NCBI GenBank assembly: GCA_014529385.2
Contig: CM043970.1
Span: 45,288,279 to 45,352,278 of the forward strand
DNA: 64,000 nucleotides
Source of the DNA: Adiantum capillus-veneris
Taxonomy: Eukaryota > Streptophyta > Polypodiopsida > Polypodiales > Pteridaceae
Direction: 5' to 3'
Shown: positions 10,707 to 21,091 of the stretch, in pieces
Layout of the letters: every line of letters starts with the position of its first letter
How positions within the stretch are numbered: the stretch's first letter is position 1
The notes under the pieces: generated by a model
The model's database searches: none
What the model saw: only the letters and a program-made list of their open reading frames with translations
What the model was told of the DNA's origin: nothing
Made by a program: the position numbers and the translations under genes

Positions 10707-12639
10707 GTCTTGTTTCTTGTAACGTACGTGATAACAATAGTTAATAAGGGTGCTGCTACAAATTATTTCTCTGTGCTACAAGGACTTATCATAGTAAGCA
10801 CCAAAAGTCTTCCAAGTCTTCCGTACATTTTGGGTAGGTAGGATTACTGATGCACAAGATTTTAAAAAAATGAGACTACTATTCTACACTTGGACTAGCT
10901 TAACTTGGAAAAGAATAATAATAAATAAACAATAATTGAAAAGAATTTACTTAAACATAAATAAATCTTTGAGATATCTATGTAGCAATTTTGACAGGAT
11001 CTTACTGATCCGTTTACATTCTCATTTCTTCCTTATTGATTGTGATTTATCGTGGCATGATGTTTACGATCCTTTTAGTATGCAATATACATTCCCAAAT
11101 CCCTACCTAAATTTATAATTTTGTCAACACTATATTTGAAGTTGGTTAATGTTTATTTCATTAGGACATGTAGTTAACACTTCAAACTTTGTATAATCTT
11201 CCTTGAAAGTGCTCTCTTTGTACATATATTTAAGGACACACAGTCCAACAGTTGCAACATGAATAATACCGTTAGACTATTTAAAATCAAAAAGATCTTT
11301 TTCTTCTTTGCATTCTCTTATGGCATGTGAGATTGATCATCCTAAGATTGTGGATTTTCCTTACACTAAATGCAATTTCTATTGAGATGATTTATCATTG
11401 AGCTATGCACCTGTTTATATGAGTTAAGGTACTGTGGGATATTGGACAAAAGTTTGTAAGTACCCTCCTACTCAACCATGCTCCACATTGGTCTTACACA
11501 TGTGATGAATGTTATATTTTTATGCCTAGCTTAGTCCGTTGGTCACAGACACATAGATTCGCTGATTTAGGTAGTGTGTAGATACTCATCTTAGTGCAGA
11601 TCCACCGATTTAGGCAGCACATTGATAAGCTTCATATTTATTTTTAAACAATATCCACTGTATTTAGGCAGCATTAGCCTTGCAGATTCGTCGATTTAGG
11701 CAGCATGTCTTATTGGTGTAGACTCGCTGATTTAGGCAACACCAATCACGAACTCATGCTACAGTGGTGTTGGCCACCACTGTAACTGGTATGATTTTCT
11801 TACCCGGGTATAGAAAATGAAAGATATTTTGGATTTGGAATTGGTATATGATGATTTTCTGTCGCAATAGTATTTATGAAAGTGAACTTGAGATTGATGA
11901 GAATTGATTTATACAATGATGAGTGTGACCAATGATATCCTGATTCATCAGGGTATGACATATACTGCTTATTCTAGTGGTATGGGACACTAGAATAGGT
12001 AGTATGTGGATGACGGCAGGCATAACCAATGTGTCTAATTTTATGGATTTGTCTTCTACTATTTGATACAAATTTCTAATCATTGTTTTTGACAAGTATT
12101 GTTTGCAGATTTTTATCTTCGCAACTGAGGACATTTGCTTTCCAACAAAGAGGTATGTTATAGAATTGACAGGTGACAAAAGCATCAGCAGATAATGGAT
12201 TATGCAGAAGGATATTACATTTTATGTATATTTGATTATTCAAGTGCTCTTTATGAGCTGTGGCCGTTTATGTCTTGCCGACCAGTTTGTACTCATTTTT
12301 TGGCATTCAAGAAATCTATAAATAAATACGTGTAAGAAGGAAATGCTTACTCTTGCACAGGGGGAGATTGCACCCAGTGTCTGTGTATTCTTCTCTCCTC
12401 TCTTCTCTTCTCTCTTGCCGTGCCAGTGTAGCACTCCGCTCTAGGAGGTGCACTTACGCATCTTCTCTTCCTCTCTCTCGCTCATTGTCTCTCTTTGTTC
12501 GCGTACAGCTTGGACTATGCGTTGTGCGAGTCGTTAGGTATGTAGATTTGTTCGTTTATGGCTTGCAGCATGTTATTTTGAGTATTTTGCAGGGCAGCCT
12601 TGTTTCCGTCTGTAGCATAATTAACTTGGCATGAACGAT
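10707..12639. other. AT-rich gene-free stretch with degenerate repeats
   Basis: No coding frame, RNA or complete element is visible. Around 12360 a purine block (CAGGGGGAGATTG) followed by pyrimidine-rich DNA could be a Copia-type polypurine tract and LTR remnant, but I cannot confirm it. Confidence 0.4.
11555..11745 (+). repeat. Five degenerate copies of a GATTTAGGCAGCA motif
   Basis: GATTTAGG(C/T)A(G/A)(C/T)A-like words recur near 11561, 11603, 11656, 11690 and 11727, spaced 34 to 53 bases apart, several preceded by TTCG or CTCG. This looks like an eroded short tandem repeat. Confidence 0.6.
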
Positions 12640-13163
12640 ACTTTTGCAAGAGAGAGAGTATTAGAGAACATGACAATGGTTGAGGACCGGATTTACTTGG
12701 AGCTGGTCTCCCCTCCAAAAGGCATTTGTATTATAGATTCTCCCATCAAGAGAGACTTGGTACAATACAATCTTTGTGTTCCTTGTGACCTTGGTGATGC
12801 TATGAAGATGGAAAGCTTCATGCATCATGAGCATAACATAAACTTTGCAAAAAGCATTAACTATCCAAGCCTCAGTCCCAAGGCCTCAAACACCTTCGAA
12901 GGTGGAGAGAGCTAGCGGGGAACGAGGATAGGGAAGAGGAAGAAGAATCATCCATAGGAGTAAGAAATAGTTCCTCACTTATCATCACTCTGATTGCTTA
13001 GCATAGCATAATAGCATAGTAATGAAGATGAAGAAGATGGAAAGCTTAAGCATTGAAGCATGGCTCTTGGTCGGATTTGCATTCCATAGCCAAGAGTGTT
13101 GGTGTAGGCTCTCCAAGCTTGGAGAAGAAGATGGAGCTCTTGAACTTTGCACTTCACGTAATG

Positions 13164-13219
13164 AGTGTGTGTGTGTGTGTGGGATAGTATACCCCCCCCC
13201 CCCCTCTCAAGCTTGGTCC

Positions 13220-13255
<36 letters not shown>
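13164..13255 (+). repeat. GT microsatellite, C run and CT microsatellite
   Basis: A GT tract near 13164-13180, a run of 13 C at 13192-13204 and a CT tract at 13222-13255 lie close together inside the gypsy LTR. Confidence 0.9.
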
Positions 13256-13259
<4 letters not shown>

Positions 13260-13786
13260 ATTTTTAACTATATCATTTGAACATGTGTTCTCTTTTTTCT
13301 CATTGAGAGAAATAGCTTAATTATTTATTTTTATGCATCTAAATTCTCATTGGACTTCTTTAAAGCCTATCCAATAGGATTCAAACACATCATGAGGGCC
13401 ACATGTGGAGGATTTTGACATGTGTCTTTTATGTTTCTTAAGTCATTTGGTTTGAATTGAACACTTCAAGCACTTAGTCATTAAACATGGAAAATGTTTA
13501 TACCTATTGGGAGTTTATCTTTGTTTATGCCTATTGGGAGTTTATCTTTGAATTGAACACTTCAAGAACCTTAGTCATTTAAGCATAAGAATCTCCTCAA
13601 GCTTGGGCAAGGTTCCCACAAACACTTTAAGCACTTTAGTTAGCAAGCCGACAAGCACCTCATGCTTGGGTAGGATTCCCACCTCAAGGTCAACCCTAGC
13701 TTACCTAAGGTCAAAGGACTTTTTAGCACTAACTTTTGGAGGTCTTTAATGAAGGTAACCCTAAAGTCTTTTAAGCTCCATTAGAT

Positions 13787-13985
13787 GCACGTTGCTCTTT
13801 GATAGACTACCTTCTTTTGGACCCGTATTGAGATGTAATCATCTCTCCTCTTGGTCCCTTGCTGAGGTAAATCTAGAAGCCCTTATTGCACATTGCTCTT
13901 TGGTAGACCGTCTCCTGTTGGACCCCTATTGAGATGCAACCATTTCTCCTTTTGGTCCCCTACTGAAATAGGTCTAGAAGCACAT
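13787..13985 (+). repeat. Two tandem units of about 100 bp in the gypsy LTR
   Basis: Two units each contain TTGCTCTTTG, GGACCC(G/C)TATTGAGATG and TCTAGAAGC. A second, shorter duplication (CCTATTGGGAGTTTATC) is at 13502-13552. Confidence 0.8.
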
Positions 13986-14194
13986 ATCTATATCCTAACT
14001 CTTGTTCCCCTTTTATCTTGCCATATTAAATGATTAGTTTAATATCAGAAAATCATTTTCTAAAGTTAGATGTTATATTTTATGGCATTACCTCTCTCTT
14101 GAAATCATAGTCGTCCTTGAAAAATATAATTCTTAAACTCAGCAAGATATCATTGGATAATCTTACCGTTTCGTAGTACCTTGTCTTTGTGTTG

Positions 14195-14720
14195 AGCAAT
14201 CAATTTGGGTTGCAACACCTCTTCTTAATCTTCGATCTCTAGTGGGTCCTCAATTATTGGTTCTTTTTGTGGCTCTCCTTTGTAAGGCTTGAGTAGGCTC
14301 ACATGGTTAACATTGTGAATGAGCCAATGGTTGGGCAACTTTAATTGATAAGCCATCTCATTGATTGGCTGAAGAATTTAAAAAGGACCATAGTATCTTT
14401 TTGCTAGTTTAGCATAATACTCTTGGTGGCCTGTAGGATTCTTGCTCGTAGTATTTCTTAGACGAGCCTTGAGAAACTTTAGTAAGACCCAATCATTTTC
14501 CTTAAAGGCTAAGGCTCTTCTGTGGTTATTAGCAGCAGCCCTTTTTGCCTTTGCTTTTAGATGGATATAGCCTCTTTAATCTTTGGAAGAAAAGATTCTT
14601 GTGAGTCTCGTCTATATTCATCAACAGCGAAGATCTTCCCATGTACTAATCCCGAAAGGTGCTTTCCCCATAGAAGTATGTACAATGTCATTGTACGCAT
14701 ACCCTATAAGAGGTAGTACT
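14195..14720 (-). pseudogene. Ty3/gypsy integrase C-terminal fragment
   Basis: Reading the minus strand from 14720, shifted frames give LPLIGYAYNDIVHTSMGKAPF, then a stretch matching the integrase C-terminal domain of the gypsy at 44-52 kb, then LPNHWLIHNVNHVSLLKPYKGEP. It is broken by stops and frameshifts. It is cut exactly where the opposite-orientation LTR begins (14721); the matching upstream part of integrase resumes at about 19883 on the other side. Confidence 0.75.
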
Positions 14721-15107
14721 TGTCATAATCACTAATATCTAATTTTCCTAAATGATTTTCTAATGTTAAACTGATCATTTAATACAGGGAAGTACCAAGG
14801 GAGAAAAGGCTAGAATATTGGTTAAGCTGGTAGACCGGCCATAGTAGGGGTCCACAAGAGGGAAAATAGGGATCCAAAGGGGGGGCCATCTACAAAAGAG
14901 CAATGTGCAAGGATGGGCTTTAAAGACCCTAAGGTTCAGCCCATTAAGACTTCCAAAATGCTAAGGTTCCAAATTTCAAAGGTTATGTCCAAAGGTCAAA
15001 CGCTAGGAAAATTGGATGCTTTGTGTGTGTATCAAAAAGTCTTCAAAACTCCTACAAAGGAGGGGGAGAGCTTTTCAAGTAGGGGATGAGAGAGAAACAC
15101 ACACACA

Positions 15108-15150
<43 letters not shown>

Positions 15151-15527
15151 CACAAGCTCCCTTACACAAAGGCCATAATGGACACATGTCAGCTCCCTAG
15201 GCCAATTGCCCACAAGGTGCACTCAAATCCTATTGGATAGCCATGGAGGTGGAACAATGAGAATTAGGCTAGAGTAAATCTAATTTAATTCATTTAAAAA
15301 CACTTGAGAAAAGAACCAATAAGAATTAAGCTCTCTAGAAGACTATTGGATAGTCTCCAAGGGGTCCAATGAGCATTCAGCAGCCTAATGGCTTGCCTGA
15401 TTCCTATTGGCCAAAAGGAAAAGGGGTCCAATGAGAGTTTAGTTGCATTATTTAATTACCTAAAGCTCTCACAAAAGGGGAAAGGGGGACACATGTCAGA
15501 AGACTATCACTTCTGCTACTTAATTCT
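14721..15527 (+). repeat. Solo LTR (plus orientation), left part
   Basis: It begins TGTCATAATCACTAATATC inside gypsy integrase and is an inverted relative of the LTR at 12640-14087. It is interrupted at 15528 by the Copia-like insertion and resumes at 19007. The right end is proposed at 19882 (TGTTACA). The bases TACT flank both ends (14717-14720 and 19883-19886), as expected of a target duplication with one base eroded. Unlike the first copy it has no element body beside it, only host integrase, so I call it a solo LTR. Confidence 0.6.
15099..15144 (+). repeat. CA microsatellite
   Basis: A nearly pure CA tract inside the solo LTR. Confidence 0.95.
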
Positions 15528-15715
15528 TGAAGGGGATCGGGGAGCACCACAGACGGAGAGTGAGAGAGAGAGAGAAGGAGACACAAACGATGTGGGTGGG
15601 GAGACTCAAAGAGTGAGCAGCCCCCTATACACTTATGCTATGTATAAGGTATACAAGTCAGTGGGCGCCCAGACTCTGGGCGGCCGGGCAAGGCACAGTC
15701 GCCTATACCCCAACA
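15528..15715 (-). repeat. 3' LTR (outer left) of the rearranged Copia-like element
   Basis: Minus orientation, TGTTGGGGTATAGGCG to CCCCTTCA. The adjacent polypurine tract (rc of 15716-15725) identifies it as the 3' LTR. ATTCT precedes it. Confidence 0.85.
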
Positions 15716-16589
15716 ACCTCCCTCTTTTGGCAGTTTATGCTGCGTTTTTGGGTCGAAACGGCGGTTTTTTGGCATAGCTTTCACACCCGGACTCGGATAC
15801 ATGTGATCTAGGAGTCTACCTTGGGGTTTTGGCACGCTCCGGACGCGCTCGTCATATCAGAATTTTAAAATTCTGAACGCTGAATTTTATGCAGCAGCAG
15901 TTGTTTATTGTGTGTCGAGGATTCCACACATGGTTTGCTCTCAGATGTGAGAGTGATATTTGCTGCAATTTTCCTCACAGGTGGGAGGATACGATGTATG
16001 CCTTATGTGGTTTGATGCTCAGGGAGACTAATGTGATTGCATTTTGAGCTCGGCAATGTATGCCTCGAGCATGTTTTTTGGCAGTCACAGGTAGAGCAGA
16101 TATTTATGTACTAGATTTGCAGGTGTTTGCAATGATGTATGCAAAATGTGGAGATTGGTGCATGCATTTGGAGTGTGATTTGACGCGCTTTGGTTGCTCA
16201 TGGTTTTGAGCGTGCAGTCAGTTTGGTTACTGGTTTTGTGGCCGTTTTACTGACGAAACTCGGGCGAAATTTTCCCACGAGTTTTATGCGCATCATTTAT
16301 GCGATCTAGGTAGAGATTGCGGGTTGCACTCAGCATTTGCGTGCGGTGTTCTCTGCAGGTGGGAGATTTGTGCATGTGTATGCATCGATACCGCACATTG
16401 TGGGCTTGGTGATTAGCTCACAGATTGCAGTGTGATACTAGAGCAGGCGAGGCTTGTATTGACATTGCGGGAGCTCTATTTTGGAGTGTGTCTCACAGGT
16501 TTTACATTGTGTTTCTGGCCATATTTGTAGACAGTTTCCAGGTGTTGTTGGTGAGGTGGTTTTGCTTTCTAGTTTGCTACATTGTGCTC

Positions 16590-18251
16590 ATGGCAGAGAC
16601 AGGTGATCGATCAGATTGTGACCTCTCACAGATGCGTGTGTTTGATGGGTCAGACTTTGCGGCATGGAGAGAGTGTATGCTTGATGCATTGACACAGCGA
16701 GGGTTGCATCGACCATTGAGTGGTGATGTAGGTAGACCTTCAAACATGTCTGACGATCAGTGGCAGGAGCTAGAGGAGATGGCACTATCTACGCTCTCTT
16801 TGCACCTTGCGGAATCTGTATATGCTCTTGTTATGTATGAGACTACTTCGAGAGCACTTTGGCGCAGATTACATGATATGTATGATAGATCTGAGTCATC
16901 ACAGACTCGTGTGAGACATGTACATTCACGAGCACGCCGACAGGTAACATGTTGGTATTGTGGTCATTCTGGACACGTTAGACGGCGCTGTTTTCGTCGT
17001 ATGCGACATCGTAGGAGACATGGCAGTCTCAGAGATGTATGTAGTGATGCCATGGACTCAGTTGCTTTGACAGTTGAGGCACATGTAGTGTCAGAGTATA
17101 CTAGTGACGGGGATGTCACTTTTACCTCGAGCTATGCACGAGATGCTATACATGTGGATAGTGCACTCCCTTCGCAGTGGTTGCTAGACGCAGATGCTAT
17201 GTTTCATGTCACGCCGCATCGTGCATGGTTTTGTAGCTATTCTAGCGGGATGCTTGGCAGTGTACGTTTGACCGATGGATCGGTGCATGCGATAGCAAGT
17301 GCAGGAGATGTGAGACTATCATTACCGAGTGGTGCATCTTACTTGTTACGACATGTGCGCTATGTACCAGATTTGACAGTGAGTTTGATCTCGATTGGTC
17401 AGCTTAGAGATTGTGGATGTCAGATTTCGCTACGAGAGCGAGATTTTGTGATGCATTTGGGTTCGCTAGTGATTGCGAGAGGTGCGAGGAGTGGTACAGG
17501 TTACCCATTGCATGTGGATCACGCGAGAGACGGTGTTGTCTCTGTGATCACGCAGCCAGGTAGAGAGCGAGAGAGCAGGCGAGTCTCTTTTGCTTGTGGG
17601 TTGCAGGATGCTTTGCATGGAGTGCAGAGCAGTGACCTTGTTGTGCAGGTTGCGTCTACGGATGCACAGGTAGAGCGGGACAGCTCTAGTGAGTCACAGC
17701 AGGATGAGTCATCAGAGGTGATGACAGAGATGACTCACATGGATGTTGAGATGTCGACTATTGTGGAGTCATTTCTTGATATGCTTATGCCAGAGCTTGA
17801 TGCAGATTCAGGACATATGGATACACTTGGTACACATGTGATATGTGGTGGGCACGAGGAGTCACTCCAGAGCTCGGAGTCAGAGTGCCATGGTCTCTAT
17901 GATAGGGGACAGGATTGCCATGAGTTGAGTTCTGAGTTGGAGGTGGCAGAGGTTGCCAGGGTTGCATCAACGTTCGGTGTCCTTATGTACGAGATGCTGA
18001 TCTCGAGGCCCGACATAGCAGCTGCAGTGGGAGCATTTGCAGCAGGGTTGATCAGTCGTTCGATGACTGATCTCGGCATAGAGCATAGGGGAGGTTTGCA
18101 GGTATTGGATCGATACTTGCAAGAGTGCATGAGCTCTTATAGACTATTTGCAGAGCTTGGAGCTAGCTCTGTGTGGCTTCCGCAGCGGGATGTTTGTCTA
18201 TCAGTAGAGCTGGATGCACACGATCATAGCCAGCCAGTGGGCATCGGTTGA
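16590..18251 (+). CDS. Truncated Copia polyprotein: gag, protease-like domain, RNase-H-side remnant
   Basis: One uninterrupted frame of about 553 codons; an in-frame extension to 16425 exists, but the ATG at 16590 aligns with the gag start of copies 1 and 2. Residues 1-110 are gag (RVFDGSDFAAWRE, LHLAESVYALV, LHDMYDRSESSQ). Near residue 120 is a zinc knuckle CWYCGHSGHVRRRC. A protease-like region follows, but the catalytic DSGA is replaced by DADA in LLDADAMFHVTPH. The next 130 residues are acidic and unlike Copia. The end resembles Copia pol near the RNase H side (LMYEMLISRPDIAAAVG). Integrase and reverse transcriptase are absent. Survival of the frame suggests a young or useful gag-only, non-autonomous element. 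It is antisense to the outer LTRs. Confidence 0.75.
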   Translation: MAETGDRSDCDLSQMRVFDGSDFAAWRECMLDALTQRGLHRPLSGDVGRPSNMSDDQWQELEEMALSTLSLHLAESVYALVMYETTSRALWRRLHDMYDRSESSQTRVRHVHSRARRQVTCWYCGHSGHVRRRCFRRMRHRRRHGSLRDVCSDAMDSVALTVEAHVVSEYTSDGDVTFTSSYARDAIHVDSALPSQWLLDADAMFHVTPHRAWFCSYSSGMLGSVRLTDGSVHAIASAGDVRLSLPSGASYLLRHVRYVPDLTVSLISIGQLRDCGCQISLRERDFVMHLGSLVIARGARSGTGYPLHVDHARDGVVSVITQPGRERESRRVSFACGLQDALHGVQSSDLVVQVASTDAQVERDSSSESQQDESSEVMTEMTHMDVEMSTIVESFLDMLMPELDADSGHMDTLGTHVICGGHEESLQSSESECHGLYDRGQDCHELSSELEVAEVARVASTFGVLMYEMLISRPDIAAAVGAFAAGLISRSMTDLGIEHRGGLQVLDRYLQECMSSYRLFAELGASSVWLPQRDVCLSVELDAHDHSQPVGIG

Positions 18252-18302
18252 GAGCGGTTTTCTCTGACCTTTTTTAGTCTTTAGACTAGGTTCCCTTGCT
18301 TA

Positions 18303-18356
18303 AAGGCACAGTCGCCTTTAAGTGGGAGGTTGTTGGGGTATAGGCGACTGTGCCTT
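18303..18356 (+). promoter_or_regulatory. Hairpin enclosing polypurine tract and LTR start
   Basis: The arms AAGGCACAGTCGCC (18303-18316) and GGCGACTGTGCCTT (18343-18356) are perfect inverted repeats. The loop holds the polypurine tract AAGTGGGAGGT and the first bases of the LTR. A similar but bulged hairpin is at 39364-39412. Confidence 0.7.
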
Positions 18357-18480
18357 GCCCGGCCGCCCAGAGTCTGGGCGCCCACTGACTTGTATACCTT
18401 ATACATAGCATAAGTGTATAGGGGGCTGCTCACTCTTTGAGTCTCCCCACCCACATCGTGTGTGTCTCCTTCTCTCTCTC
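18331..18480 (+). repeat. Third LTR, plus orientation, truncated
   Basis: It starts TGTTGGGG right after a polypurine tract. It is identical to the outer right LTR for about 150 bp, then stops in the CT tract, lacking the last 35 or so bases. The loss of just the distal end is what a copy ending at the RNA 3' end (U3-R) would look like. Confidence 0.8.
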
Positions 18481-18801
18481 TGCGTGATGCAATGTCCTCT
18501 CAATGCAAGCTCCAACACAAGAGCTCTGCCACAACAGCATCCAAGCACTCGAATGTCAAGCTCTCCTCCGCCGAGCACTTCTCTAACGAGCTCCACTGAG
18601 CTCAAAAGCTCCTCTCACCAAGGAAGCCGCAACCGCCTCCTCGACCAAGCTTGACCACACCAAGCTCCTAAGCTCCAAAGACAATGCTCCTCAAGCTAAA
18701 ATCGCTCTCCGTGAAACTCCGCGATCGAACTCCACCGTCGAGAGCGAGCGAGCTATCGCCTCGAAGCTCTCAAAGTCGTCGTGCTCTCCGTGGTCACCAT
18801 A
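18481..18801 (-). other. Leader-like segment of the rearranged element
   Basis: It lies between the truncated plus-strand LTR and the minus-strand primer site. Read on the minus strand it follows the primer site as a leader would. It is rich in GAGCT/AGCTC words and has no credible ORF. Confidence 0.5.
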
Positions 18802-18813
18802 GCTCTGATACCA
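18802..18813 (-). promoter_or_regulatory. Primer-binding site, minus orientation
   Basis: The minus strand reads TGGTATCAGAGC two bases after the 5' LTR end, as in the other Copia elements of the window. Confidence 0.9.
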
Positions 18814-18815
18814 AT

Positions 18816-19001
18816 TGAAGGGGATCGGGGAGCACCACAGACGGAGAGTGAGAGAGAGAGAAGGAGACACACACGATGTGGGTGGGGAGACTCAAAGAGT
18901 GAGCAGCCCCCTATACACTTATGCTATGTATAAGGTATACAAGTCAGTGGGCGCCCAGACTCTGGGCGGCCGGGCAAGGCACAGTCGCCTATACCCCAAC
19001 A
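18816..19001 (-). repeat. 5' LTR (outer right) of the rearranged Copia-like element
   Basis: 186 bp, minus orientation, followed on the plus strand by the target duplication ATTCT (19002-19006). Confidence 0.85.
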
Positions 19002-19006
19002 ATTCT

Positions 19007-19150
19007 TACTGGCTAAGCCTGGCATGGGCCAATGGGGTGCCAGCAAGAGTAATCTGCAAGAGGGGTCAACCAAGAGAGAGAGAGGGGGGGCTGAATTTGT
19101 CAATTCATTAACACACACACACTCACACAATCTCATCTGTGGAGCAAGAA

Positions 19151-19231
<81 letters not shown>

Positions 19232-19882
19232 TCTCAAGCTTTAATGGAAAGCTCATCACCTACTCCAATCTGTGAGAAGGGAGGCCTACACCAACAACTC
19301 TTGGCTTTGTTGATGCAAATCCAACCAAGAGCCAATCTTCCATGCATGCTCATCTCCTCTACCATGCTAATTACTAAGCTATGCTATGTTAATACGAGTG
19401 ATTATGTGAGGAGATATATATCTTTCTCGTAACACTATTCCTTCTTCTTCTCAATCTACTCTCATACCCCACTAGCTCTCACCATCTTCGAAGGTGTGTG
19501 AGCTCTTGAGTCTGAGACCGTGAGGGAATTGATGTTGTGTTTTAAAGTGTTTGCCAATGCTTGAAGCTTACATCTTCTTTGCACTAGCTAGTTATTGAAG
19601 GAGCACAAAGAATTGTATTGTAAAATGTCTCCCTTGATGGGGGTAACCTATAATACAAAGCCTCTTGGAGGTAGGACCGGCTCCATATAAATCCGGTCCT
19701 CAACTATTGTCAATAGCTGAATTTCTCTTTCTTTTGAAGTATTAGGTGTTATGCTTTTTGTTGCTCTCTCCATCCAAGCACTCTTGCTATGCTCATTATT
19801 TAGGAGTCTATTCTAATGAAATGCTCACTATGTCTATGCTATTTTTTGCTACACACAAGTTACTAGGCCATTAAATGTTACA
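19007..19882 (+). repeat. Solo LTR (plus orientation), right part
   Basis: Continuation of the LTR begun at 14721. It is inverted relative to about 12640-13260, sharing GCCTACACCAACA, CACCTTCGAAGGTG-type and AATCCGGTCCTCAAC boxes. It includes a long CT tract at 19153-19230. The end at 19882 is proposed from the TACT repeat. Confidence 0.6.
19153..19230 (+). repeat. CT microsatellite
   Basis: About 39 CT units, pure. Confidence 0.95.
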
Positions 19883-21091
19883 TACTTCTCTCATTGAGAA
19901 TGTTGATCTACTTCCATGACATAGGCTTTTAGTAGATTCAAGAATTGTTAGATTAGTTATTTCACTTTGGTCATCTGTTTGTGGATGATAGGCCGAAAGA
20001 GAGATTTAATCTACTTCCTAGATTCTCAAAGAGACCCTTCTAGAAATTACTGGTCACTCCAAGATCTTTGTCCTACACTATGGATGTTGGCAAGCCATAA
20101 TACTTGAAAATTTGAGATCTAAAGAGGGTTGCCTTTTGATGTGCCTTAATAGTCTTTTTGACAGGCATAGAGTGTGTTTTCTTGCTAAGCCTAATGTCTG
20201 AAAGAATCCAAGTTTCTTCCCTTGATCAAATTTCAATTTTTGGTATACCATGCATGTTGAAATATACTCTGTATGTTTACTTTTCATGGTAGACCAACAA
20301 AAATACATTTCTACTCCTTGAAGAATAGATTATGGAATCCCTTTTTTCCCCGCACAAGGAGAAACATGGGATCCATACATGACTTTCTTATTGTATGGGT
20401 GAGCAACACTTAGCCTATTGTTGTTTGGAAGATAACCATCTTTCAAGGTGAATGGTTCTTTTTTTAATCCCCTAATGCAAAGGCTGTAATTACCTACTTA
20501 AAGTCTCGGTCATTAACATACTCATCTATCATAAAAGATAGATCATTGTGAGTTGCTATAGACACCACATTTACCCTTGGCCGTTGTGAAAGTGCATCAA
20601 CCACTTGATTGTGCTTGCCAGCAACATGAGCAATATGAAATTTAAATTGCAAAAAGAAAATTTGCCCACCTCATTTGTTTGTCGAAGAGCTTGGTTTGCG
20701 TCATGAATTTCTTAAGGATTTGTGATCCATTCGTAGGATGAATGAAGCCCCCAAGAGATAGTGATTCCATGTGTCTGGGGCATGTAGAACAACTAAAAGC
20801 TCTTTTTCATATATGCCCAAGACTCGTTCATCGGCATTGAGCCTTCGGCTCTCATATGCTATGGCATGCCCTTCTTGAAGCAAAACTGCTCCAAGGCAAT
20901 CACCACAAGCATCACATTGGACCTCAAATGGCTTTGAGAGATTCGGAAGCGTGAGGACTGGTTGAGAGGTAAGCTTCGCTTTGAGATTTTCAATAGCATT
21001 TTTCTCCTTAGCAGTCCATGAATACTTAACGTTCTTCTTTGTTAAGTCATGTAATGGTCCTGCTATTTGAGAAAGATTTGCTATGAAGCGT
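19883..21091 (-). pseudogene. Ty3/gypsy RNase H and integrase fragment
   Basis: On the minus strand, 21091 down to 20701 gives the RT connection and RNase H (RFIANLSQIAGPLHDL, FEVQCDACGDCLGAVLL, RMDHKSLRN). Then 20308-20078 gives the H2C2 zinc-finger part of integrase (EYISTCMVYQKLKFDQGKK). Near 19985 is RPYHPQTDDQ, the integrase motif normally HPQTDGQ. Stops and shifts abound. It joins 14720 across the solo LTR, and 24835 across the 1022-bp-LTR element. Confidence 0.8.

Larger units (their letters stand above)
12640..14087 (-). repeat. 3' LTR of the decayed Ty3/gypsy element
   Basis: On the minus strand the LTR begins TGCCATAAAATATAAC at 14087, just after a polypurine tract AAGAGAGAGGTAA (rc of 14088-14100) and downstream of the gypsy integrase remnant. 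The same sequence occurs in opposite orientation at 14721-15527 plus 19007 to about 19755. Shared landmarks include the AAGAGCAATGTGCAA box, the AATCCTATTGGATAG box and the AAATCCGGTCCTCAAC box. The far edge near 12640 is where visible homology ends; the true LTR may reach about 12400. The open frame at 12631-12915 lies inside it and is probably not a gene. Confidence 0.7.
15528..19001 (-). mobile_element. Rearranged Copia-like element with inverted interior
   Basis: Two near-identical LTRs (188 and 186 bp) lie at 15528-15715 and 18816-19001, both in minus orientation. They are flanked by a perfect 5-bp target duplication ATTCT (15523-15527 and 19002-19006). In minus orientation the right LTR is followed by a primer site (18802-18813) and the left LTR is preceded by a polypurine tract AGAGGGAGGT, so it is a proper LTR insertion. 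Inside, however, a plus-strand gag-like ORF is followed by a second polypurine tract and a third, truncated LTR in plus orientation. The interior is therefore inverted relative to the outer LTRs. The LTRs differ by one substitution and one dinucleotide length change, so the insertion is young. Confidence 0.85.

Noticed and set aside
11555-11745. CRISPR-like array
   Set aside because: Motif copies are degenerate and unevenly spaced, and the DNA is plant nuclear.
12631-12915. 94-codon open frame
   Set aside because: Lies inside the gypsy LTR; the inverted copy at about 19.5-19.75 kb does not keep the frame.
15528-19001. Simple nesting of one Copia in another
   Set aside because: The inner plus-strand part has only one truncated LTR, no 5' LTR or primer site of its own and no second target duplication.
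19024-19275. Ser/Leu-rich and Arg/Glu-rich ORFs over CT/GA tracts here and at 29.8, 35.8, 38.2, 43.2, 43.6, 54.1 and 58.2 kb
   Set aside because: They are translations of dinucleotide repeats, open on both strands, without other coding evidence.
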